DNA of 64,000 nt from Acanthochlamys bracteata (lineage: Eukaryota; Streptophyta; Magnoliopsida; Pandanales; Velloziaceae). Positions within the stretch are counted from its first letter, which is position 1; every line of letters starts with the position of its first letter. The stretch spans positions 8,154,501 to 8,218,500 of the forward strand of contig CM034131.1 of assembly GCA_019914995.1 (NCBI GenBank), read 5' to 3'. Below the pieces are notes generated by a model that saw only the letters and a list, made by a program, of their open reading frames with translations, made no database searches and had not been told where the DNA came from. Below are positions 14,869-26,181 of this stretch, piece by piece. The translations under genes and the position numbers were made by a program.

Positions 14869-16407
14869 GCTGAACCTTAGTACATTGTGCCTTTAAAGTT
14901 GGTCTCAGATACCCTCTCTTTTGGAGTAGGCGATCTGGTTACTGAGTTCTCTTTGGATTGAACGAGTGCTCTTTTCCTGTTTTGGTAAACGGGTATGTAG
15001 TGTAATTGAAGTTTTCCATAGAAGATTTTTTCATGGTTGATTGAGATGATTTTTGGACGCCATGGTCTGAATGTACGTTCTCTGCAGAGGAGTATTAATA
15101 GGGAAAAGTTTTCTTGCTAATTAAGAGGTCACTGTTGAGCTAGATGTTATTGTCTATAAGCGCTTGAGGTGTTTAATTTCTGTGTCTTGCGCCGGATATG
15201 CTAACCGTTAGAAAATGCCCTTACAGGGAAGAAACTCTCGTGGTGGATGAATCCTTTTTTAAGGTGCAGAAACCCTCTCGCTGGAGCTTGCTTTGATACA
15301 ATATCAGAAAATATGCATGTAATCTAAACCAAATAGATTTAAAAAGAATTCATAATCTTATTAAACAGCACAAAATTCTACTATTGATTAATAGATTACT
15401 TCTTTTATAATAATTTAACACTAAACAAAATGATGCTCCAAGTTTGTGGACAAATGTGTTTGTGAATGCATCCAGCACTATCACACAGGCTTTGCTCTGT
15501 CTACCAAAAATAAGCTGCACCAAGAAAAAGTCTTAATGTGCTCCACAAACCATCTTAGGATATGATGATCAAGTCTGAATCTAATTAACAATGCCTTGCG
15601 TTGGATAAGAACCTGCAAAATTGCTCAACTGTTACGCAAGGCTTTCTCTAAACATACGTTTCAACTGCCAAATAATAAAATATGATTGCAAGTATCATAT
15701 ATGAAGTGCATCATGTCCTCCCCAACCTGGTTACTTTTCAACTCTATCTGTCAAAGAACTAAATGGGAAGTTGTCGTAGATATGATTTCCAAATAAAAGA
15801 TCATCAGACCACTTAGTCCGAGATACTATATTAGTGTTTGCAACTCGTCCAAAGCAGTCAAGACAAGACATGTACACTGGCTGGAAAACCAACGCGAATC
15901 TCAGACTGTCACCTGACAATCATAGCGCTGCAGATGAGTCCATCCTAGTAAGTTCCAAGAAAAATTATAGTAGTCAAATAAATGAACAAAGTGATTACAT
16001 ATTCAAAGGAGCGACCTGCCATTATCGATACTAGCAGCAACGAGCATCCATTACTGTTTCCGACAGTCTCATAGTTAAAAATTAAACTAAAATTAAGATT
16101 AAAGAGAAGTGCATCACTGACTACTACGACCGACATACTTCAGCACCGTCAGGATAAGAGATAGCCATAACTTTTGCTTACAATTTTACATCAGCAATAG
16201 AAAGACTTGATCATATTTAGCCAAAGGATACAGCTAGTAAGAGATGTTTAAAATTTGCATAAACATTTACATACATCAACAGAAAGCAATTACAACTAGA
16301 ACCAACACAGTGCTGATAAACACACAAGCTTACTGTAGTTAGCCACTACAAAGCAGGTAGAACATGCTACCATCCATTAGATGCCCACATCAGCAGTCAG
16401 AGAACCT
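14869..16407. other. FdC1 3' flank and gap to FRL4
   Basis: The two genes converge here. The FdC1 3' UTR probably ends near 15050-15180 and the FRL4 3' UTR near 16200-16400. The only suggestive stretch is a minus-strand open frame at 15731-15919, about 60 codons with amino acid usage like a real exon and a possible AG acceptor on its 5' side. I could not assign it to a family. Confidence 0.4.
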
Positions 16408-19236
16408 CTATCGATAATAACTCTGCTGGTAGCCTGCCATCAAGCCATTGCTATAAGCACCATATGCTGGATAGTTAATAGGCGTAGGTGGGTATGATGG
16501 CCCTGCTAGAGGGGGTGGAGAAAGCTCTTCAGTTGGGTATCCATACGGGTCCCTCAGTGCTGGCGGGCTACGACTGCAATAGCTTCCATTGAGTCCACCT
16601 GGCCAATCATATGCATAAGCTGTGGCAGCAGGAGAATATGTGGCTTGCGGAGGCGAATATGTGGGGTGCGAAGGTGAACAGACAAATGCAGAAGTAACAG
16701 GGAAAGATGACACATAGGCATTATTTGTTAACCGGCCAGCTTTAGCTGGTGGCATTGGCCCCCCACTATTGGCTCGGGTACGTTTAGTGGCAGGAGCTGC
16801 AGGGCTACCAGATGGCTTCTTCTTCTCAGCTCTAGTCTTCTCAAGTTGTTCAAGGCGCTTCTGAAGGCCCTCAATGGGAAACTCAGCTTCAAGCTTGTGA
16901 TCCTCAATACACTTGATAACTGCCTTAATGGCTGACTGTTCCCTGCGGTTAGCATTAGTCTGCCAGAGCAACAACACAAATAATAGCTCCATCAGCATGA
17001 ACTGGTCAGTAGTTAGGATAGCCAATCTAAAAGAGATTCTACAGTTAGCTGTGATTCACATGTAAGGAAGAGGAATGAAGTATATAGCATGCCAAATAGA
17101 GAGTTCAATGTATTTCTTCTAGAAATAGGAGGAATCAGGAATAAGTAACACAGAATAAAATTACCACAGGCTGGCCATGGTTGTTACGATCTTTAATAAT
17201 AGATGCTGGAGTCTTCTTAGATTCTTTCAGATAAGATTTCAGCAATGCAACAGCAGGGAACTTGTCCTGTAGTCCAGCCTCATAGGCAAAATTTATTGCA
17301 TCAAGCTGCTGTCCATTCGCAATTAGTTCTTCAATGATTTCTACAAAATAATTCACAAACTTTTGAAGTCAATGTCCAAAGAATACGATGCGGTTACAGT
17401 ATCACAAAGGCTAACAGCTTTACATTCAAGCTGGAGGAGAAAATAATTACTCTGCATCCAAAGGGTACATAGAAAACGAATAGACATAAAAAACAGTAAG
17501 TGGAAGGATGGAGAAAGGAAAGCCGGACTACTAGAAATCTCATGAAAGTTCAAACATCTCCCTGTAAATTACGCACTCCTTAAACATCTTTGCCGCATCC
17601 ATCCTCAAACCAAACCATTAGAAAGAATTAAAACGAGCAGCAGTTATTTAAGTTTGTGGACTAAACCTGAAGCACTACAGCATCAAGTTAAGAGCTTTGC
17701 AGACAACAGAACCACGGAAAAGTTAACTAAGCTCCAATCTTGGCAGACATGACGTGAACGAACAAAGATGCATGAGGTCATTAGAAGTGTCCATAATCAA
17801 TGCAGTACTCTGCTTGCCATGAGTAAGTGATATATAGTACAAACGGATATGCTAATCGCCTCTAAGAAAATATGAAATGAAATACTATAGTAATATCACC
17901 AGATCCACCAGAATACTATAGAATCAGAGCCCAGAACTGATCCACTTTAAACCGGATCCTCCGGTTCCTCTGATGATGAAGAGAACAAAAGAAGTAGGCA
18001 GGAGTCACCTTGAAGTAACTTCTTAATTTTGCTAGTGTACACAATTCCCAGGATTTACAAGACTTCCCTAGACAACTAACTGGGCTAGTTCCTATAGCAT
18101 CTGGGCACTCAGTCCACTAAGAACATAGCTTAATAACAACTACCTAAGTTCAAATTTACAGAAACATTTGAGAATACAGACCAATTTCTTCTCAAACAGC
18201 TATATTTGGAAATTGGGAATAGAAATCCCAGCAAAAGCACAGACTTTACCATTTATTATTAATATTATTATTCTTTGTTTTTGTTTTCACTTTTTTGGTG
18301 GCAGAACCAAGACCTTTGGGCATAAGAACCAAGCATGCAATTTCAAGATTATAGGTTGGTTTGTTGCTCACCAGTCATGTTGTCTTTAAGACCCAGTGCC
18401 ATTGCCAGCTTGGGCATTTGCTTTCGCCAAGCGAATCCAACAACCAGCTTCCTGTAAAAGTTCCTCTCTTTCTCCTCCTTCTCAACAATCCCAAACGTCA
18501 CTAAATGCTGCAGGAAAGTGTGCACATCAGCTGGCTTCGCGGCTTCAATTCCACCTCTCTTTTCCAGCCATTCTTTCCACTCTGTTGCCATATCCTTCGC
18601 CCGCTCCTTCACCGTCGGCGTCACAATCAGCCTCGATTCCCCAATCTCAGGATTCGGGTCAACCAGCACAGGCACCAAACTTTCCAGAACCAAAATACAA
18701 GCCCAGCCATAATCACAGTTCCCTTTCATTATACGCTTATCGACCGGAAAAAATCTCCCGATCGCATCCATGACAAATCTCGGCGGATCTATACAAGTTT
18801 CCAGAACGCTCGGGAGCTCATTCCGCAACAGATCGGATTCTTTCTTCTTGCTGACAAGGAAATCAAAGAAGTTTTCAGCATCCATTTTAGCACAGAGTGT
18901 TCGGAGCTTCTCCATGAGGTTTTCAGAGTCTACAGCCGCTGCTGCTGCAGCCTCGGTGGACGATTTGATTGCAGACTGGAGCTTAGAGTTAGCGAGAGCA
19001 ATCGACGAGTCGATTGACAGCTCCCTGCGGTTGAGGGCAGCAAGAGCAGCAGCTGCGGTAGCATCTAGAGTTTCCTGAGCAGATCGAAGTGTATCAGCAC
19101 GTGCTTGCAGTCGATGCTCGATATTGCTGAAATGATCCGTCAGCTCACGCCACAACGCTGTGCAGCTACTAATCAGCTCCTTCTGCCGCTCCAACGCAGC
19201 CAACCCAGCTTCCACCGCCGTAGCGGCCGAAGCCAT
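16408..19236 (-). CDS. FRL4: FRIGIDA-like protein 4 (FRL4a/FRL4b type)
   Basis: Three exons, 18372-19236, 17165-17340 and 16408-16959, total 1,593 bases and give 530 residues in one frame. The Frigida domain spans roughly residues 80-390, with signature stretches KMDAENFFDF, DYGWACILVLESL, PADVHTFLQHLVTFGIV, YRKLVVGFAWRKQMPKLA and QQLDAINFAYEAGLQDKFPA. An Ala-rich, probably helical N-terminal segment with RQKELISSCTALWREL precedes it. A basic stretch with KRTRANSGGPMPPAKAGR and a disordered Pro/Tyr/Ser-rich tail follow. FRIGIDA-family proteins are nuclear scaffolds linked to chromatin and flowering control; the FRL4 clade has no firmly established role that I can cite. The start at 19236 is chosen because MASAATAVEAGLAALERQ leads directly into the conserved helix. 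The ATG lies 47 bases downstream of tandem telo-boxes. Confidence 0.93.
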
Positions 19237-19283
19237 CACGAAATTTCTTCTTCCCTCTCTCTCCCTCTCTTCGGTGAAAACCC

Positions 19284-19298
19284 AAACCCTAACCCTAA
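19284..19298. promoter_or_regulatory. tandem telo-box in the FRL4 5' leader
   Basis: Two overlapping AAACCCTAA / AACCCTAA units sit 48-62 bases upstream of the FRL4 start codon. Telo-boxes bind telobox/TRB-type factors and are enriched in promoters and leaders of genes active in dividing cells. Function here is inferred. Confidence 0.5.
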
Positions 19299-19740
19299 TT
19301 CCAGAAGGGAAAGGGTGAAAAAGTTGGAGAAGAAGAGGGATGCGATGGTGGGGGGAGGAAAGTAAAGAAAAAGAAAGACATCCGGGACTGTCCGGTCAAG
19401 ATCTTTAACGAATAATAGACAGACACGTAGTATATCCAACCTGTAAAGCATCCTGTTTAACTGCTCCTGTTGGGCGGTAAATGGATTTAGTGGCTGGAAA
19501 CAATTTCCATATATTCTTGCCCAAATACACACCCATCCAACCATTAACCAGCCGCCATGCTTGACAGTTTTTGCTAGAATTTGCTGACTCGGCAATTCTT
19601 ATTGGGTGAAATTGTGTGATAAAGTGTCATGGTTTATAGCAGATGAGATTATTTGTGATGTGGAGACCGGCGGTGAGGGAATATAAGCGGTGCTAAAGAT
19701 TCGTGGTGATTCTTGGGTGCGCGAGAGTGGGCCGCGTTTG

Positions 19741-19798
19741 CACGTGGGATATCATGGTGGAGATGGGTGATCTAGCACGTGAGGCCATCTATACGTGG
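19741..19798. promoter_or_regulatory. cluster of three ACGT-core (G-box/ABRE-like) elements
   Basis: CACGTG occurs at 19741-19746 and again at 19776-19781, and an ACGTGG core lies at 19793-19798, all within 58 bases. This is the arrangement of bZIP/bHLH target sites in stress- or light-regulated promoters. The cluster lies about 500 bases upstream of the FRL4 start on one side and about 200 bases upstream of the probable transcript start of the degenerate gene on the other. Confidence 0.45.
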
Positions 19799-19959
19799 GA
19801 AAAAATTATAAGTGGGTCCGAAGAATGTGCTAAGTCCATTACTTTGAATATCCAGCAGATAAAGCCCATCAGGATCCAGTGCAACTGCAACCAGTTAGGA
19901 ACGAGACTGAAAATAGAAAGCGAAACAGCTTTCTAATTTACCCGCCGGAAAGAAACAAA

Positions 19960-21770
19960 ATCAATCAATCTATTTTTCTTCTATCAATAATCCCTTAAAC
20001 CCAATCTCTTCTTCCCGTTATCGTTCTCGTTCTCTTTCGAAGGCATGAAGCAATCAATTGATCCCTGAAAGAATCCCCTCGGCTTCTTCTTCTCTCAATC
20101 CAGTTTGATTGCTCGGGGAAGCACGAGGTGAGCGCCGTTGATCTCTTATTTCGATTTTTTGGTTGTTCTGTGAATATATCACGGTTATTTCGGATTTATG
20201 TTAGTTTCAATCGATTTGTTCTAGGCTTCTTGGCTGGATGCCGCTTCTCGAATTGCTCGGATTCGTTTATTTCCGGTTTCCTTCTTATCTCGTCTAAGAA
20301 ATAACTCTGGTGTTTTGGCTATTTTGAGATTCTTGTCGTTCTAGTTAGTTTTGGTGGATTATGGAAAAGGAAAGAAATCTCTTGGAGAAGCCAGAGAAGA
20401 AAAGGCGCAATTTGACGTTTCTGATTCTGTTGAGCACGGTGGTTCTTCTCACAAGCTGGATGAGAAAAAGCGTACAGATACTTCTGCTGGGAAGAAGAAT
20501 GCTGATGATCACATTAGTCATAAGCATAACAGAGCAACGGGAAGGTTGCTTCAAACCTAGGTGACAAGAAGAAAATTTCACAGCCTACGGTTGATAGCAA
20601 AACAAAGTAGGTTTCTCCTTCAGATGCTTTGTGGAAATGTAAAGGATCAGCATCAGAAGTTGAAGCATCTGGTAAAAGGACAAAATTGGTGAGTTTGAAA
20701 GAAGTAAGAGGGCAGAACAGTGATAATTTCAGAGAGGAATCACCATGAGATCAGAAATGAAGTTCGGAAGAATGCTGGCAACCTCACTACCCAAAAGAGG
20801 GTGATAGTTCCTGCCTATAGACTTAATGATGTGACAATCAAGGTTGTGTTGATATCTGATCCAAGAAAGAGAAGCGAGCCAGGTAATTTCTTCCCCTATC
20901 AGAGTTATACCCAGGTTTCAGAAGAGTCTGGACACCAAGATCTTGAGCTTTTGCAAGGACAGCCAAAAGGTGCAGATGTCTTTTGTCGGTGAACTTGATT
21001 CAAAAGATAGTCACATTGCTCTTTTTGCTTCTGTGCCTAATCTTTTCTTTGTTGCAGGCACTTCCTGAAGCTCTGATCTAAATACTGAATCATGCTCCTC
21101 AAGTATACATCATCAGAATTTAGCTTTACGGGAGCATCACCTGTTGATTCCAAATCAGATACTTTACCTTGTCCTAAGGAATCTGTTTGTCCTGAAACAA
21201 ACCAAGGTGACATTGATGATGGTTCACTTATGGCAGGAAAAGGTTCAGATTGTCCAAGAGGTTCTAGTTGTTATTCTGAAAGCGTGACAGTGGAAAACAC
21301 TTCCTCTTCTAATGCAGTTTTTGAGTCTCTTAACACAGCTGAAATGATGTTGAGGACGCCTGTGTCCATTTCTACTCTGGAAGATTTTCCTGGCTCTACT
21401 TTGGTCAAGGTTCAGGCTATTGCAACAGCACAGATATTACAAATTCAGAAGGATGTTTAAAAGATGTTCAGGTTACTACCTCAGTGGCAATCCAGCATGA
21501 TATCAAGGTAGCAGAAAGTTCTCTTCTAATTCTTGATACTAAGTACTATAGGTGCATTTCTATTTCATATCTTATTCTGCTCTTATATCTCATTTAAGTG
21601 TGCTATATACTTTTCTTTTTAGTACATATCCTTAATGTCTCAACATTTTCCTTTGAAGCTTCTGATGCAGATGAACAAAAGAACGATATTTGCAACTCAA
21701 AGAAGGCCGTTGATGATTCCAAGGAGACATATTGTCCAAGTGCAGAAGATGGTACACCTGGCATCATTTA
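19960..21770 (+). pseudogene. degenerate multi-exon gene, identity unknown
   Basis: The region looks like an old gene. A pyrimidine-rich leader near 19970-20128 ends in a good donor (ACGAG/GTGAGC), and an intron runs to an acceptor near 20343. A Lys/Asp/Ser-rich reading frame begins at about 20351 (MVDYGKGKKSLGEAREE). It is soon lost. After about 20535 the sensible reading continues in another frame (KVASNLGDKKKISQPTVD) and meets a stop, TAG, at 20608-20610. Coding-like stretches reappear at 20720-20992, 21092-21460 and about 21655-21750, separated by further frame changes. I do not recognise the protein. No transposase or reverse transcriptase motif is visible. It could instead be a gene with unusual splicing that I have misread. 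Confidence 0.4.
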
Positions 21771-24700
21771 GTAGTTTAGGATGCTTATGTTGATTGCACC
21801 ATTACCAACAACTGCTCGTGCTCTAATTTTTCTACAATAGCTTGCCGATAGTGATACATCAGATCTATTATTTGCTTCAACCTATCCAATTATATGATTT
21901 TTCTACTACTGTAGAGGATGCAAAAGCATTTCCTGGCAATAACATTAACCTAACCTTCATAATTATGCTCATAAGTGAGACCATGAGCAGTAGCCTCAAT
22001 TATTGGAGAAAGTTAATGCTCAAAACAATCATCTCGTGCATAAATGGTGAAACAAATTAACTCTCTAATTTAACATTGACATATGGGTAAGGGAAGCAAA
22101 TGCAATTCATGAAGTTAATTTTTGAAAGAGTGATGTAATGTCTGCACAAGTGTTTTTCAAATTTTGTAGGGGATTCATTATTTTTTAGAACTTGAAAACT
22201 GGTAAGTGTACAAGTTTTTGGATGAGCCATCTCCATTTCTTGTTCGTAAAGTACTCCTTTCTAGAAACAGATTTGTGGAAGTTCAGGACCATTCTTTTTA
22301 TTACGGTCATTTGTGTCAACTTGTTCATTGATGTCAATTATCTAAGCACAAAAGCATTGAAAATTGTAGTGCAATTTCCTAGTTATTAGATGATACTTCT
22401 GCTTTGATGGCTATCAGTCTACTCTAATTTTCTTGTGAACACCTTCAATAAAACGGGGCTTATTACAGACAGTTCTGCTTTTAATGGAAGTTGGCTATGT
22501 TAAAGCATAGGTAAACTCTAAGTCGGCTTTGTTAAATACTTGCATGGGTGACTTTTCTCCTCATTTTATGTCAGATGCTTTAATCTGGCGTGCATCTCTT
22601 AAGTTGTAAATAGACTCGTCTGCTTTCCAGACTTTAAACCGATGAGCGGGCTTATCCATATTTGCAGATTGTATTTAAGATTTAGATAATGTAAGTAGGA
22701 GTTGAATTATTGAAGGAAATTGATCACAATTATACTTAAAATCGTGAATGTGTATTTTTTTAGATTTTTTTGTTGTATTTTCATCAAAACAATTTTAGTG
22801 AATTAATGTTGGAATTTCTAAAATATTTTGATGATTACAAATATTAAGTATTATAATTTATGAGTTAGATGAACTAATAATATAAGTTTAGCTGTGCAAA
22901 TCAACAAAACGAAGTATATCAGAAAAATGTTCAGAAAAGTAGTCGACTATGTTTCTCTTCACGCAAATCAGCCACAACTTAGCTAGCTATAATGTAAAAA
23001 AATTTGCTCATTTCAAGTGTTGAAACAGAGGAGCGGTACAGCGGAGGAGACGACGGTCAACTAGATCAGTGTTAATCAGACTCAAACACATTTTTGAGAA
23101 TCCTCCACATTTCATGTATGACATACATCTCAACTACGTCAGAGTAATTCATCAAAGACAGAATCTTTAAGCGGCAAGGTTTGACTAAAATCACGAAGGA
23201 ATAGAAAGCGGAGAAGGAGATCTAAGTACATGAAATCGAAAAACAGTAAGACCACACGGTCCACACCGGTTCACTATTCAGTTGTAACAATTCAAGTCAA
23301 CACAAAATTAATCGGTTAGCTCATTTGAAGAAATTCTAGCTAGGTGTCGCACACATTCTCAAAATCTAGTGGACAAAAGAAAATTGAGCACGCGCGTAGG
23401 AGTTCAAAATTCTTGAGTGCCTGCAGCTTCACTAAGAGCGTATTTCAAATTAATAGAATTTCAATTTTTCGTCAATTGAAATTTCATCAATTTTTTTTAT
23501 TTTAATTATAAATAAAATTAGAAATTCGAGTTTTATATTCTGTATAAATAAAACTTAAGTTCTATTGCGTTTTTCTTTCCGAACTTTTTTTCAACACATT
23601 TTAAGAATCAATTAAAATATAAAAATAAAATTTCACTTCCAACTTGTTTTTTAAAAAAATTTTATTTTTTATTTTACAAAATTCAGTTACGATCATCTGA
23701 AATACGTCCTAATTATTGGATGAACATAAAATTATCTTATATCACTCAAATTAAATGCAAAATTGCAACAAGTAGAGAATCCAGCAAGATCCACTCTCAT
23801 CTAGTCAGATCATACCTAAAATGACCTAATAAATTATTCGACAAAACGAGAGCAGCGAGACACATTAAAGATGAGAAATTGGCGATTAGGATCTGTAGCA
23901 GCATAGAAAAATTTCTCCAGCAGCAGGGAACTCAAGAGTGCTGACAGCTGAACAAGAAGGGAGTATAAAAAGTAAGAACAGAAGTGGAAAAAGAATCACG
24001 GAAAATCACGGAAGTAAAAAAAGGAAGGAAAATATTAAAAAGATTTACCTGTTGCTCTAATCATCTGATTTTTTCCGATTCTATTCAAGTTCACATCATT
24101 GGCATGCTTTCTATTTTTTCACTGGAATCAAACTGAAAATACAAACTCATGAGATAAATTCTGAACTGTAAAACTAGAGATTTAACTACATACAAGTTGT
24201 ACGTGCTGCCTGCACTTGTTGGGACAGGCTTACCTAAGCCTTGTCTGGTGTAATGATCTTGTAAAGCGGCTGCTAATTACAGCAAAGCAAGAGTGTTGTG
24301 AGACTGTTGTAAGTTCATCTTGAGAGATAACCAGTTAAAGGCAAAGCATGCTTAGGTTAAGCACTTTGTCTATGTACTGTAGCTCTCGTATCAAAATTAG
24401 TAAATTTCACTCCTAAACAAGAATAATTGTGAATGTATATAAATTTATTTATTGAGACACGTAATTGATAGTGTAGTGCGTGTTTGTTTATTTTACATGT
24501 TAAGTTGTTTGAACTAAATTATCATATACACTAACCTTTCTATTCAGAAATAGTCGCACATCAGTCGACTAAAAATTCTGTTGAAATTAATGTCTTAATT
24601 CAAAAAGTGCTCTATTTCTCAGTCAACTGTAACGGTACTATTTTGTAAAAAAATACATAATATTTTTAAGTATTAATTTAATTTATTATTATTTTTTAGT

Positions 24701-26181
24701 TGATGCGTACGTTCGACCGACAACTCTATTATATTTTAGCTTCATCGGTGTTGGTTCTTTTAGATATATAGATAGAAATTTATAATGTTTTTGAATCAAT
24801 ACTTGATCAAAACTTTTTTAAATGTATTTAGAATCACAGTATAAAACTAAAACTGAATGAAAATAAGCTTTGATAGTGTGGAGAGAGTTCAGAGCAGATT
24901 TCTTAATTAAATTGAGAGTAGTTAAAGAAATTTATTTTAAAAAAGAGTTATAAAAACGAGATATGAGAATAAGAGAGTTATCTAATAAAAAACATATATA
25001 GATATTTTTTAGCGGCTTGTTTGGGATTTGCTTTTAGAAGCATTTAGTCGATATTTTTGGACTTTCAAGTCTAAAAAGTCTTTTAAAATATCTAGAAAAA
25101 TAAATAGAATTTATGCCATGAACGAATTATATTTATAATTCATAAAATAATTAAATAAAAATTAAAGCTTATATTTTTTAAAAGATCTTTTCCTTTATGT
25201 TGTTTTTTCCACTCTACGTAGGCTTGACTCCAAATAAGTCTCCAGCAGATTACGTGGTGGGCTCCGTTTGTAGTTCCTATTTGTCCGAAGATGTTATTCC
25301 TATAAGCTGTCCGATATAAAGAGTGGTAGTTTCTATAACTAAAAACCAAAAATATGGCTTTTATTATAACATTTGTCGGACAGACATTCAACGTATATTT
25401 CGAACAGATAGAGGTTGAGGTTTTCTATTTTCAAACTTTTTAATTATTATGCATCGAGACCGGGTCTGGGCCTGCATGCATTATTGGTAATTTTTGGATA
25501 AGTTCTTCGCTGCATTACCAGCAAACATATTTTGTTTGTCTTCGTTCATTTATTTGGTTCGTATCGAGCAGAAATTCCAATCTCGTTCGTTGCCAGCAAT
25601 TGACTCCTCTTTGGTGTTTCCAGAAGCCGCAATTCTCATTCTTGGTACTCTATATAGATCTTTGCTTTACAAATATCTTGATTTGTTTTTGCTTCTGTTT
25701 CGGCTTATTATCAATCAATCAACAACTACAAGGTTGGTTCGTCAGATTTTTTTGTATCTCTTCTTTCTTTCAGTAGTTATCATTATAAGTTGAAGTTTTT
25801 CGTGTTCATTCTTCTTCTCTTCTTTGTTTTTTTTTCCGCCAACTATAATGCATCGGAAACGTTATTCTCGTTTGAGTAGTTTCGAAATGATCTATTTGGA
25901 TACGAATGGATTTTTGCCCTGCAATTTTAAGATTCACGTAATCCGCTGACTATTTTGGTGAAGTAGGACTATAGAGAATCTCGATGTTTATGAGGAAAAT
26001 GTTGTTATAGGAAGTCGTTATTTGAACTTCCTTTTTCTTTCAATCTCTTAGAAAAAAGTTTTGGTTTCGGTTTTCTGTTGATAGAAGTACTGTTAAATTT
26101 CTATGTCTTTACGTGGTGAATGATTGATTCAAGCATTCTTGATACTAATTGGTGAATAGCTGTGCAGTTTGAATTGATTCT
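21771..26181. other. gene-poor AT-rich interval before the cysteine synthase gene
   Basis: No coding signal was found from about 21770 to 25480 apart from one MITE (23436-23709, listed separately) and AT-rich partial repeats near 24640-25160. From about 25490 the sequence becomes a probable promoter, leader and 5' intron of the downstream cysteine synthase gene. The open frame at 25494-25793 has no domain and is probably untranslated leader or intron. Confidence 0.5.
23436..23709. mobile_element. Tourist-like MITE, 274 bp, TAA target duplication
   Basis: The ends are imperfect inverted repeats: GAGCGTATTTCA on the left and TGAAATACGTCC on the right. TAA flanks both sides (23433-23435 and 23710-23712). 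The interior is AT-rich with no coding capacity. Size, 3-bp TAA duplication and lack of genes fit a non-autonomous PIF/Harbinger element. Confidence 0.6.

Noticed and set aside
18396..19017. Several plus-strand open frames of 100-170 codons
   Set aside because: They run antisense to FRL4 exon 1. Pro/Ser-rich content follows from the GC-rich complementary strand.
25494..25793. 99-codon hydrophobic frame upstream of the cysteine synthase gene
   Set aside because: T-rich leader/intron sequence with no homology, directly before a gene with a 5' UTR intron.
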